DNA of 64,000 nt. Source: Lunularia cruciata (Eukaryota > Streptophyta > Marchantiopsida > Lunulariales > Lunulariaceae). Where the stretch lies: assembly GCA_948567375.1 (NCBI GenBank), contig OX419762.1, forward strand, positions 55,409,034-55,473,033, given 5' to 3'. Within the stretch, counting starts at the first letter, position 1. Each line of letters begins with the position of its first letter. Below, in pieces: positions 22,431-33,207 of this stretch. The notes under the pieces were generated by a model. The model saw only the letters and a list, made by a program, of their open reading frames with translations, was not told the DNA's origin and did no database searches. Both the position numbers and the translations under genes were made by a program.

Positions 22431-24844
22431 TCATTCAAGTTGGACTTTAGGGTGCTTCAAGATGGTGACCTGAGTATTGGTGGTCTTGACCCAATGTTCT
22501 TTGGTTTTGACCACCTTGGCTTGGATCAGATCCTTTACTTCGGATCTCATGTCAGCCAGAAAAATAGGAGGCTTCATCTTTGGATCCTCCTCCAAAATCA
22601 TTTCTTGCATTTGTTGTATTGCTTCTTGGATTTCTTTCTGCAAAGCTTTGGCTAGGATCTTCTCCTTCTTTGCAGAAAGAATAGCTTTTGGGTGTAGTCT
22701 CTTTGCATTTCATGAAGACAAAGAAGTAGTACTTGCTTCTTTGGGATCATGCTTCTTCTTACCCAAGCGTGTCCCAATCTTCAAAATTTCAAGGTCTGGC
22801 CATTCGCCTTCGGAAGCCGGATTCCCTTCTTGAGGTCTCTCTTCCTCAAGTGTTATACAATTTACAGTTGTATCTCCTTTTGACTATAGCGCAACATGCT
22901 TAGCTAGGGTTGATACATACTTCACTAGTGGCCTTGGGTTAGGTGGTTGCCGACACTGATTTCTAGTGTGGCATGATCCCTTACAATTTCCACAAAGTGG
23001 AACATATCCAACCTCACGCCTTGGCTCAGGGCAATTCAGACACCAATGGCTGATAGAGCCACAATTATAACCCGACACCCGGTGCAATATTCTGAGGCCT
23101 ATTTTGGCCGCCCATTAGTGGTCTTCTTTGTTGTTTTACTCCCTTGGTCCATAACTCAGACCTTGATACAATGTGCTTGCCTAAGGCTAAACATCTTGGA
23201 TTTGATACACTACTTCTTCTTCCTTACTTTGGTCCCAGCCTAGAACCCAATCGATTTGTTGCACTAGAAATGCATTACGGGTCAAGCACTCCGTATTGGC
23301 ATGGCCTGATTTTCCACACATAGTGCACCATACATTTGGTATGCCAAATGAAGGAGGCTTTCTTGGGTCCTTGCCCCAATCATTTGGAACTTAAAATCCA
23401 CAAACTCTTTAATAAGAGTCTCCAGCTTATTGTTAGCCTTATTTACACTCTTTGCTGGGGGTGTCAATGGCTTCTTTCCTCCTTGTCTTTGTATCCTTCT
23501 TGGCTTTGAATCTTCTTCATATTCCAAAGAAGAACTTGAAAATGTGAAGGATTCCTCTGAAGAAGGAGATGTACTACAAGATGCTCTTTGTCTAGGCTTT
23601 GTCTATGCTTTCCTTTCTTCTCCCTATTTCTTTGGTTTTTGGAAGAATGAGAGTGTCCCACCTTGTATTGGGCAACATGTTTGAGTACTTTGTCCAAGGA
23701 AGTTACATTCCTCTCCTTGGCAAAGATCCAAATCTTGTGGTGATAAGCCATCAAGGAACCAAGTGATAGCTTGGGCATCAGATTAACCCACCACACCCAA
23801 TTGCTTTGGAACTTGGTTCAATAGTGCCATGAACTGCTCAAAGTAGTCTCTCAACTTCTCCTTCTTCCCTCTATCTAAATCATTGAGTGCCACAAAGACA
23901 CTTGTGTCATTAATCTACTTCCTGGAAATGTTCTAGGAAGCCATTTTGCAAATCCGCCCAGTCAACTAGTTTGAACTCCTTTTAGGTTACATACATATAC
24001 TAGCTCTGAGCTTTCTTTTGGAGCAGACTTGGGAAAATGTGGAGACAATCTGTAGAGTCATGTTCCTTGTTGGCAAAGGAAATGACCTTGAATTCTTTGA
24101 TGAATTCATCAGGATCTTCATCTTGTTCCGTCCCCTTATACTTTTGATAGGCGTGTAGGGTAATGGGAAAAAAAGTCATTCTTTGGCTCTATGGAACAGA
24201 CTATGGTAAGGTTGAACTTGATGGCCCCAAGGAATTGGTTGGTATTGATGCCGTGTTGTCAGCCTAGGGGTTCCAATTTTTCAAGTTCAAAGTTGGGTCT
24301 TTGTCAACAGATTCTTCTTCTATGGTTATGTTGACTTCAACCCAAGCCGGAGGAAGAAGTTTAACACCCTATGAGTGCTCTTCAAGACTCCATCAAGCCA
24401 ACCAAGGAATCATATGTAAGAGGTGTTGGCACTCTTTTTTTGTTAAGACTCGTGTTGTCTTCTCACAAATAAATTCTTTTATAAATTTGACTCCCTTGAT
24501 AGCTCTAGATGAAAATGGTGTATTGGCTCATAGTGAATAGGTTTGTCCACTGGCATCTTTTTCTTCTTGGAATTTGGAGACACAAAGTATCCTTGCCACC
24601 CGACCTTGCATTTCTTTTGTTTGAGTTCTCGCAAGGCTTCTTGAATGTCATAAAGAAGCTGTAGATCTAATGCCTCCTTTTTAGATGCTTCACTTGTGAT
24701 TGGACTTTTTTGGCATTCTTCTTCTTCACATTGCAACATTCATTTACAAGATCTCTCCTCCTGTTGTTCTCTTGACATAAATATTCATATTGATTACAAC
24801 CTTAGTGTGAGATTTGGCTTCATATACTTCCACTTTTGAGATTT
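22431..24844 (-). pseudogene. Element B gag remnant
   Basis: Structural capsid/nucleocapsid protein remnant. The C-terminal zinc knuckle is C-G-N-C-K-G-S-C-H-T-R-N-Q-C near 22975 (CX2CX4HX4C), preceded by a second Cys-rich motif C-L-N-C-P-E-P. Upstream are L-E-T-L-I-K-E-F-V-D-F-K-F near 23420 and a degraded capsid region around 23900-24200. The N-terminal piece 24479-24739 is Lys/Glu-rich. Many stops. It starts just after the primer-binding site, in the normal position. Confidence 0.7.
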
Positions 24845-24865
24845 GTATCCCCAATAGCGACGCCA
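24845..24865 (-). promoter_or_regulatory. Primer-binding site of element B (tRNA-Asp-like)
   Basis: The element strand reads TGGCGTCGCTATTGGGGATAC, 7 bases after the LTR end. The plant gypsy tRNA-Asp type site starts TGGCGCCGTTGCCGGGG, so this is a mutated or variant form. It fixes the inner end of the 5' LTR at 24873 and shows that the coiled-coil ORF to the right lies inside the LTR. Confidence 0.8.
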
Positions 24866-25551
24866 AAAATCATGTGACACCCCAACAAGTATCACTTTTG
24901 CAAGAATTAGGTAAATAAATTTCATTCTTATAGAGATACAAGTCAAAAATGGTCAACTACAAAGCAAACATTAACAATTCAGTTCTTCTTGAGTTTGTCT
25001 TAAGTCTCTCAAGTAAAAAACACACCAAGAAGAGAGTAATAAGCAATGTTCATAGTCTTTGTCACAAACTAACACTCCACAATCACAACTCCATCAAATT
25101 CTGTCCAAAAAAATCTTGATTGTGATGATTCAAATTCTCCCAAAGATGGCTACTTCACTACAAAATGTCATTGTCTCAAAATTGCATTCCACCCCTCCAC
25201 TGAAGGAACAACTTCCTTGATCAAAATTTCTTCACATCAAAATCATGCTGCACTTACAAATGTAGAATACTAACAACACTACAATTCCTCTCAGATCTGT
25301 CAAGGCATTGATTCAATTACACTTAACTTAGGATCAATTGCATAGAATAAAGATCAAGGCTATGGAATCCAACATCCAACAAACTCACTAACTTGCACTT
25401 CAAATTTCTGCAAACAGTTACAAACACAAACACAAACACAAACTTGATACTCAAAATTAAGCTCAAGCAACAAGCATTGAGAATCATCACTTTGCTTTAT
25501 CTATCTTCATAAATTATGAATACTGAACAACTCTTTACTACGAATGCTTCT

Positions 25552-25559
25552 TTTAAATA
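25552..25559 (-). promoter_or_regulatory. Putative second LTR TATA box
   Basis: TATTTAAA on the element strand, about 690 bp before the LTR end. It is in the same position in the other two complete family II LTRs. Confidence 0.4.
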
Positions 25560-25949
25560 GGTAGAGCATTGCTAATAAACTAACTAATATACCTTTCTAT
25601 AACAACTCTATCAACCTGTAGATCCAAAATGACAATGCACCTCTTCATATCTGCCTTTTCAAATCTCAAAATTGTTACTACTCCAATCCAATGTCAACCT
25701 CAACTTTGGCTTCCAAACCCGATGCTCCTTCAAGAATTTCCACTTCTTTGGGTTTATCTAATACTACGATCAAAATTGCTTCACATCCTCTACTAATATT
25801 ATCACTTCCTTTCTACAATCTGCAATTGAGATCATGGATAATCTATTTACATTGCTATCTTCTAACCCACTCTTCCCTAATGTCTCAAGTAACTGATCCA
25901 AAGACACATGCACTCCTACTTCTACTTTGTATCAAATTTTCCTTTCTGG

Positions 25950-26282
25950 ATTCAAAATCTCATCTTACTCCTATCTTGCTATATCTAATCTGAGACAAAT
26001 ATTCTCTTCTACTTCTAATATCTTCCTATCCACTCAATCTCTCAAACTAATTTATAATTTATTCAAAATCTCATCTTACTCCTATCTTGCTATATCTAAT
26101 CTGAGACAAACATTCTCTTCTACTTCTAATATCTTCCTATCCACTCAATCTCTCAAACTAATTTATATTTTATTCAAAATCTCATCTTACTCCTATCTTG
26201 CTATATCTAATCTGAGACAAACATTCTCTTCTACTTCTAATATCTTCCTATCCACTCAATCTCTCAAACTAATTTTTAATTT
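25950..26282. repeat. Three near-identical 111-bp tandem units
   Basis: Units start at 25950, 26061 and 26172, and a partial fourth start is at 26283. Each is 111 bp (37 codons), so the reading frame of the surrounding ORF is kept. Each unit begins ATTCAAAATCTCATC and contains CTATATCTAATCTGAGACAA. Other LTR copies have one unit here. Confidence 0.92.
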
Positions 26283-27183
26283 ATTCAACTGTACATCCTT
26301 CACTTTCTTCTTCCTCATCTCTTCCACTAGCAATTTTAATTCATGTGGTCTTGCTTCTTCCAATTGAACCTTAGATACCGTGCTAAGCATCACTTTCACT
26401 CTCACAACTACTTCCTCAACTATCTCTTGCCTAGGTATTTGCATCTTCTCTCTCTTTGCTAACAACTCCTCCCAATACATCTTCACCTCATCTTCCAACT
26501 CAGCTTTTAGTGCTTCCTTCTCCTTCACACCATGCTTGAGTTGCTCTTCCATTCCTCTGATCAACCCATGCAATCACTGCTCCTCACAATTTTGTGTAGT
26601 TAACTCTCTTTGCCAAGCTTGATCTTTCTCCGCCGCACTTGTCTTCAAGCTCTCCAACTCTTGTCCCATTATTGTTGCCATAGCCTTCAGATGGATGACT
26701 TCCACTCACATGTCATGCACTTCTGTCCTCAAGGTCTCAGTCTTTGCCATCTACTCCTTTCAATCTTCTTCTTGCTTTGTCATTGCTTTGCCTCTCTTTA
26801 CAAAGTCTTCAATCAGTCTCTCAATCTCCTTCCTTCTAAGCTCTACTTCAGTCGGAAGTTCTTCTAATTCCCTCTGTCCATGAATTAACTTCCTTCTCAA
26901 CTCCAAACTTTCTTCACTCATGTACTTCACTACTGCTAATTCATCTTTCAGTTTGGAGTGATTTCCTCTCAACTCTTCTCTCTTCTTCTTCAACTATAAT
27001 AACAAAGGACAACCTATCTATGACTAGTACTCTACCCCCATCAAAGACTCCTACAATCTTTGGTTCTTCAGGTTTTGCGCTCCTTACTTCTTCTACTTGA
27101 GCTTTATTCCAAAGTCTCAATCTCCTCACTCTCAAAGGCATCTCATCCAAGCTTTCTTCCTCTTCCTCTACTGGGATTGCTTT

Positions 27184-27233
27184 GCTCTTTGATCTCCTAC
27201 CCTTCTGAAACTTTGGGTAGGAGATCAAAGAGC
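27184..27233. repeat. Perfect 19-bp inverted repeat, 12-nt loop
   Basis: The arm GCTCTTTGATCTCCTACCC (27184-27202) is exactly complementary to 27215-27233. It lies within the LTR ORF linker. The perfect arms contrast with the decayed surroundings. Confidence 0.9.
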
Positions 27234-27265
27234 CAAAGTTGGAGGGATTGCCTCCAACTTTGGCT
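27231..27265. repeat. Perfect 15-bp inverted repeat, 5-nt loop
   Basis: AGCCAAAGTTGGAGG (27231-27245) is exactly complementary to CCTCCAACTTTGGCT (27251-27265), with loop GATTG. It overlaps the end of the previous hairpin by three bases. Confidence 0.9.
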
Positions 27266-28497
27266 CGGCTTCAAGAGTCTCTTCTATCTTCATTCTTGGC
27301 AATTCCAGACATTGAATGTCTCCTCCTCCCATGTGGTCAATTGTGACATAAAACTCTTGTTCTTCTATATTAGCATTGTCTTCACCTTATTGCTGAACTT
27401 CCATTTCACCATCACTTCCGTTGCTTGACCTTTTGCTTCGTAAGCTTTGGTTCTTCTTCTTCCCCAAGTCTTTAGACCTGTACTAGGCTTCACCTTATGA
27501 TTCTTTTGCACCCAATCATCTATGATGTCTTGCCTTAGGTTCACCTTCCTTGTCTTTTTGGGCTGGATTGGTGACACACTCTCCTCAGAACAACTTCTCT
27601 TCCTCATCTTTGGGATGTTAATTGCTACCTTCATGTGTTGCCCTATGAAAGTGAGACACCATCTTTCTTTGCTCTGTCTCCTTCATTAGGTTCAAAGCAA
27701 AGTAGAAATGTGCAATGAATGGCACTTAGTAGTGGGAAGTGATTTGATCTCTCTAACACCACACTATCTATTTTTTATTTTGGTGAAAACACTTTGCCCA
27801 ATTCATCGATGCTCTTGCAAACATATGATGGAAGAAGACCCCTTGATGCTTTGTTACATATGTGGTGCGATTAGCCTTCAAGAGTGCCATCATCATCCCA
27901 ATGATACTTTGCTTCACCGGGTCCCAATAGGTATTGACTTTATACCCATTCTTTGTACATGATGCAATGAAGGAATTGTGGATTTTCTCAATCTCCTCCG
28001 CAGGCTCTCCTTTCTCAAGGAATGTAACACCAATTTCCTCACCAGCCTCTTCCTAGCACCAATCTCCAATCCAACTCTATCCATTGAGCTAGATTGCCTC
28101 ACTTCTTCTCAGGTCCCTCATCACAATCACTCAAAGCTACTTCTGCCATGAATCCTAGAAAACTCAAGTTCTAGTTCTAGGCCAAGAAAGTGATCCAAAG
28201 TCTATTCAAAACTTTGATCTTGTCTATCATGTCTAACCTTTGAATCATTGGATTTCTCACTGCAATTGAGGGACTCTTCTTCTCACCCTTCTTCGGCATC
28301 GTGCGATCTCTGGCGCGTGGTAACTAAAAGATAATTTTACCGTCTCCTGGTCTCAAGATCCTAACTCCTTCAAGATTGTTAAACATCAAATTATCAAATG
28401 GCTTTTCTACAAGCACTCCTTTGGGTTGATTACTCAATGGCTTAGGATACTTGTGTGACATTTCAAAATCTCCTTGATGAAGTTTTGATTTTATAGT

Positions 28498-28506
28498 TCT
28501 TTGTTG
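28498..28506 (-). promoter_or_regulatory. Putative TATA box of LTR ORF (element B 5' LTR)
   Basis: CTATAAAAT on the element strand, preceded by GACCAATCAAC. It lies about 200 bp upstream of the LTR ORF ATG at 28299. Confidence 0.5.
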
Positions 28507-29277
28507 ATTGGTCATTCTTCCATCACTATGAAACTCACACCTTCTACATGAGTTCATCTTGGCACTAACAAGTTTAGTTGTTTGTGCCTTAGCCATTTTC
28601 TTACTTGTTCTTTCTTGATTGAAAAATCCAAAGGAAAGTTGATATGCTATCTTTGCATTGGGTTGATCACCCATAGGCAAAGTTTCCTTACTTTGGGTTT
28701 CTCTATGACAATTGTGATCCAAGTACTTTTGTCTTGACATGAAGTCATGTTACTTTTGGTTTCAATCCGAAGACATGATTCTCCTTCTCTTAATGCCAAA
28801 TTTGGGTTCAATAAGACTTTGTATGTACACTTCTTCTTCAAAATAGAACAAGAATGAAAAATGTGGGTACCACATTATGTCGGGTTGATTCCTTTTATAC
28901 TTTCTACTACAAAATGAAAGGGCACATCCATGGCTATGAAATGCCATGATCCCTAGATTAAACTCCAAACCAATGGGTACTAATCTTAATGTTTCTACTC
29001 TATCCTACCTTATTAATGTTGTGACAACACCATCTACAAAAGTGCACCTACTATACACTCTACCAATTACAGACCTCTAACTAGACATTGGAAGAAGGGC
29101 CCTAATCATATGGAAATGGCAAAACTGTCTTCCTACACACAACCATCACCCTTCTTATATATACATCTTTCCTTTGCTAACATGTTGTCCTTGCAAGTAA
29201 GCCATCACAATGATGCTCAACTATAATGAGGCTCCCACTGTAATGAGGCTGATTCCAATGACATGACAACCCTGGTG

Positions 29278-29333
29278 GTTGGACGACTCCAATGATTGGA
29301 CAACTCCAATGGTCAGATGACTCTAATGGTCAT
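29278..29333. repeat. Short minisatellite, about 17-bp unit
   Basis: Three imperfect copies of a unit like TTGGACAACTCCAATGG follow one another. Similar CCAATG motifs lie just upstream. Confidence 0.6.
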
Positions 29334-29369
29334 GGCATAACAATTGCACCGCAAGGATGTAACCTATCT

Positions 29370-32300
29370 TAGATATGCACAAGCATACAACAAGTCTCTG
29401 CTTTGTTGACCCTTTTGGCTTCCTTGAAGCATCTTCTCCTTGCATCTTAGGATTAGCTCATCCACATGCTCCTTGTATTCTTCCCACTCTTGGCTTGGTT
29501 AGGATGTTGTCAAAAAGGTTATTGATGTGCTTCCATATCTCCTCATCCTACTTGGCTAATTGCTTCAATGAATACTTCTTTGTTCCTAGGGCATGTATCT
29601 TCAACATCAACTCTCACAGCCTTGCATGATTAACTTGGGTTAGTACTACTTCTCACACTTGCACTTTCAGCTAGTTCATGGTGTCCACCACTATTGTGAT
29701 CACTCACATTCACTTCTCATCTAGGGTATCTTAGATGGACTGAACCTCCATGTCTTCCTCTTGCTTGATCTGCACATGGAGGATTTGCTCATGGTCTTTT
29801 TGGCCATTGATTATCATGGTCAGTTCCTCAACGTGCATCCAGGCCTTCTCCTCTTCTATGTTAAGGGCATGTTTTTCTTTGGCACTTTGGCCCTTTGGGT
29901 ACAAAGAACCTTTAGTTCCCGCTTGAGAGATGCTACCTTCTCATCCCTAGCACTCAATTGCTCCTTGTGCTTCTTCTTCATCTCCTCAACATGATGCTTG
30001 GACCTCCCCTTAGTGTTAGTACATTGGAATCTAAGTAGGCAATTTGTTGTTGTGCTCTTGATATCTCCTTCTTCACCAGATCCATCTCTCGTTCATTCTC
30101 CTCTAGCTTCTCTTCTTGGACCGCATGGTAGTCTACAAATGCTTGTTCATGCTAAGGTAGTACCAATTAATCATTTGATAGAGTATCCAACTCCAAGAAA
30201 TATAAGTTATTGGTGGGGTTTTGGTTCATTGGCTGGTCTTTGTTTGGTTATCCAAATACTTACAAGAATTGTAAAGCCCTTCTTTCATAAAGGCAAAGAA
30301 GTGTGCAGAAATCATAGAGTTCTTTGGTTTGAACCAAAGAAGTTTCCCTCTCCCATTGGTCAAGATCTAAAGCCTTTCTTGTTGGTCAAGAGCTTTGCAC
30401 CTTTGGAAGGCCGGGATTGCAACAAGGCAGGATGTGATCCATCATGCTCAAACATGAAGCGTGGGAGCTGGCCAGAAGTTTCTATTTTCATTTGAAACAA
30501 AAGCCAAAAAGAGTAGTTGAATTTGTACTTTTTCATCTGATTACCATTTTGGTTCTATGGCCTTCATCATTGTGAGCTCAACCTTCACTTGATGTAGCTT
30601 CATTTGGTAATGTTCTAGCAAGGTGTCACTATTCTTCTTCCACACCTTCCGGTTTGAAGACAAGATTTCTCGCTCACCTTTGGCTCATTGTAGCTTTGTG
30701 GCCTTTTCTATAAGAGCCTCCTCTAGCTCACAAACTTGTGACAATTTGCACTTGAAACTATTTCTCCTTGTCTGGTCCAACTTGTCAGAGTTTGCTCATG
30801 GTGATGACTTCTCCTTCTTGTGACTACAAACCCCTTCTAGAATGACATGACATCACAAGTTGTTAGCTACTCCAACTTCTGCTCTTAGTATTGGTAGTGT
30901 CTCTAGAGCTCAGCCAGTTCAACCTTGAGGTGCACAATACTAGCGTGAGCCTTGGTCAACTCCTTCTTTGATCCCTGCTTCTCCACATGGCCTTCTAGAT
31001 TTGATAGTGTAGGAACTCTATCAAGCACTTGTACATCCATCATGGTCAGGTTGATGTCTCGATATGCATGTAGCAAGTCTTCTATGGCTTTTAGTATTGG
31101 CCCTAACATGTGAACAACCCAAGTTGACAAGGGCTCATAATTCACAAGATAGTCCAGTCTTGGCTCCTCATGGGATGGTGGGATTGGGCTGGCCCTCATT
31201 CCTCCCTTTTATAGTGTTAGGGCCGCTTCTTGGTCTTGGAGGTGGTCACAAATAGGTGTTTTGGCCATTGGGTAGTGGTCTTGGTAGAGAACTTGACATT
31301 TTCTTCTCCCTTTCTGATCTTCCACCATCTTATGTACTTCAAACATTATTATGGTTTAAGTAGTAGCTGTAATCACTTTGTCCAAGTCTAAGGAGTGTTG
31401 TCTCCTTAAACCCTTCCTCTCATCTACACTCAAGAACCTCCTCTCTTACTACCATGAAGGTGTGGTCCAGATGTCCTTACATATGTGTACATGGCGTGGA
31501 TCACCACCCAATTCTCTTCAAAATGCATCATAGGCAAGCTTCACACTATCTCAATTTTTGGTGTTGGAAGAAAGGTATTCTTGAGTTGTAATTAGGATAT
31601 CAAAATATCCTCCTTTTCATCCATTTCATGTTCTTCTTCTCTCTTGGTGGTGGGTTGGTCCAATGCTTCAAACACCACCATGGCCATGGGGTTGGATTAT
31701 ACTTCCTTGTCTTGCTCCGCCTTGCCTCCTTCTCCTTTGGAAGACACTTCAATCTGAGAGAAGGAGATCTTCTATTTAGAAGGCACCCTTTTTTTCATCA
31801 AGGACAATTCCTTCTTCCACCCTCACTTGGGGTTTTTTAACACAAGGAGTTCCCTATAAGTGATGGTCACTCCCATCCAAGACCCACCCATGGATTATGA
31901 ATTCTCTTTGTTGGAAGAATTCATGACCTGAGGATTAAGCTGGTCCCTCTTCCCTAATTGGGCTGGCATTTTAGTCACCTTCCATTTGTTTGTGCTTTCT
32001 TCCACAACCTTGTCAATTGGGTATATTCCATATCCCTATCTTTTGGTAATGCAAGAAGACCCCCCTATACTTCTTGGTCTCTACTACATGTTTGGGTTGG
32101 GCTTGATGGTAGCCAGCCGGGTAGTAGTGCATTGGGAAGAGTGTCTACTCCTCCTTCTTCAATAGCCACATCCTAATGTAAAAATGCAAGACAAATAAAG
32201 AGGAAGGTATTTCCTCCATGAATTTGGAGTTGCTCTATCATCTCTAAGTGCGATGATAAAATATCTTTGCCCAATGTGTAGCAGTTGGAAGAAGGTGGCT

Positions 32301-32756
32301 TACCATAGTTGATATAAGTTTTCCTTGTTGATTTGAATATCTTCATGAGCAAGGTCACTACCATTCAATGGGTAGGATCATATACCCATTTACCTTCCAG
32401 CCATTCCTTGTCTTAACATATCTGAACAAGGCCTTGAACTTCCTCATAATTTCTTCTAGTGGTTGGGCCACTCTTGGTCAAGGTTCATAGCACCATGTGT
32501 AGAATCCGACCCGAGCACCTTTTGCCAATGCTCCTTTGTCTATGCAAACACATTACTAAGTATGTCTGATAAAGTTTGAGTTCTATGTCTCTTTTATCTC
32601 CAGCACTAGTGAGAGATAAGTAAAATCACAAATTCACAATAAGAACTGCAAGTGCTTGGAGTTAAGATACTCTACATAGTAGTAGTGCGCCTATTTCTCT
32701 ACTCCTAGAGTTTGGATGGCAATTGCAGATGACATCTTGTTCTTTTTGGGCAACAT
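29370..32756 (-). pseudogene. LTR-ORF relative in F1, broken and interrupted
   Basis: A possible start is at 32754-32756: M-L-P-K-K-N-K-M, matching the M-x-P-K start of family II LTR ORFs. Downstream are L-L-M-K-I-F-K-S-T-R-K-T-Y (near 32345) and an L-G-K-D-I-L-S-S-H block, aligning with L-M-A-I-L-K-P-E-R-I-T-Y and the following W-A-K-C-F-H-H of element A. A Leu/Glu-rich block (A-S-I-V-H-L-K-V-E-L-A-E-L) is at 30903-31199. Many stops, and a mitochondrial insertion at about 30160. Homology rests on motif order, so confidence is moderate. Confidence 0.45.
30160..30265 (+). pseudogene. cob: Nuclear fragment of mitochondrial cob (cytochrome b)
   Basis: The plus strand encodes [18 protein letters not shown], then [14 protein letters not shown]. 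This is the highly conserved N-terminal segment of cytochrome b of respiratory complex III, as in plant mitochondrial cob. The match stops at L-T, where the next codon is AGA instead of a Gly codon and the cob sequence does not continue. The frame stays open to 30495 but with unrelated residues; that part may be mitochondrial intron or spacer, or host repeat. No full gene is present, so this is an insertion of mitochondrial DNA into a retroelement remnant. Confidence 0.85.
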
Positions 32757-33203
32757 TTCATTGCCTAGTGTTTTGGAATTGAGCTCTCTCAATTCCTTCC
32801 TACTCTCTTGAATCACAATCACCCATTTACACAGCTTCTTGTGCTACATTCACAACTCAATACTCTATATTGCAAGATCACCTAGTGTGCCTCTATGAAT
32901 TGCCTTGTGAATTTGGTGGTAGCACAAATTCAATTGACTGCAAATGTACCTTCTCCACAAAGCAAAATGGTTATATCCTTCAGTTGGCACATTCCAAATT
33001 TTTGTCAATCATCAGTGGTGAAATGTCATTATTCCTACATGTGTGACCAAAACTGGTTCTTTCTCTAACATAGCAACAATTGCTCAAGGGAAGTCAAACC
33101 ATTCAAAAATGATGACCAAATGCTAACATGGCATCCCATACCTATGAGTGTGATATTGGTTGTGTTCTTGTGGTCTCAGGTCCATCATCATTATCAAAGT
33201 TGT

Positions 33204-33207
33204 GACC
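33204..33207. repeat. Left target-site duplication of element 2
   Basis: GACC precedes the 5' LTR and recurs at 41046-41049 after the 3' LTR. Confidence 0.75.

Larger units (their letters stand above)
25678..28299 (-). pseudogene. LTR-embedded coiled-coil ORF, element B 5' LTR copy
   Basis: From ATG 28297-28299 (M-P-K-K-G-E-K-K) to the conserved TAG at 25678-25680. The span is 2622 bp, or exactly 800 codons once the two extra 111-bp repeats are discounted. The N-terminal region has R-L-D-M-I-D-K-I and L-W-I-T-F-L-A. The linker has I-P-K-M-R-K-R-S-C near 27615. The coiled-coil blocks lie at 26760-26993 and 26256-26573 (L-E-E-A-R-P-H-E-L-K-L-L-V-E-E-M). Stops and frameshifts interrupt it. It diverges clearly from the 3' LTR copy. 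Role unknown; a structural or RNA-binding accessory protein is only a guess. Confidence 0.68.
1455..28874 (-). mobile_element. Element B: degenerate family II (Tat-like) gypsy retrotransposon carrying nested elements
   Basis: This is a minus-strand LTR retrotransposon. Its 5' LTR is 24873-28874, its PBS 24845-24865 and its gag-pol remnant 18757-24844. Its 3' LTR is 15777-18756 plus 1455-2219, split by element A. The order gag, protease, RT, RNase H, integrase is preserved on the minus strand, but every domain is broken by stops and frameshifts. Without insertions it spans about 13.9 kb, of which about 7.7 kb is LTR. The outer flanks (AGTAG left, TTATG right) do not form a target duplication, so one end may be rearranged. 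The Tat/OTA placement is inferred from the tRNA-Asp-like PBS and pol style. Confidence 0.85.
24873..28874 (-). repeat. Element B 5' LTR (about 4.0 kb)
   Basis: On the element strand it starts TGTGGTACCCACATTTTTC at 28874 and ends ...GGGGTGTCACA at 24873, next to the PBS. It contains a CCAAT-TATA module (28498-28506), the LTR ORF (25678-28299), a 111-bp triplication (25950-26282), two hairpins (27184-27265) and a second TATA (25552-25559). Confidence 0.88.
28875..33207 (-). mobile_element. F1: divergent LTR-ORF-bearing repeat
   Basis: A minus-strand relative of the family II LTR, too divergent to align along its full length by eye. Its left part (28875-29150) parallels 50100-50340 of F2. The ORF tail at 29375-29620 parallels F2's 50348-50617. 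The N-terminal block at 32170-32370 has the same order of motifs as family II. Element B abuts it at 28874 and element 2 at 33208. Neither its own termini nor gag-pol were seen. Confidence 0.5.

Noticed and set aside
25950-26282. CRISPR-like array
   Set aside because: The units are contiguous 111-bp copies without spacers.
25927-26367. 146-codon plus-strand frame across the tandem repeat
   Set aside because: It is the antisense of the coiled-coil LTR ORF and is kept open only because the repeated unit has no stop in that frame.
1450-28880. Target duplication for element B
   Set aside because: The pentamers AGTAG and TTATG do not match, and no small shift produces a match.
30265-30495. Continuation of cob past 30265
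   Set aside because: The open frame continues but the residues no longer match cytochrome b, so it was not included in the cob call.
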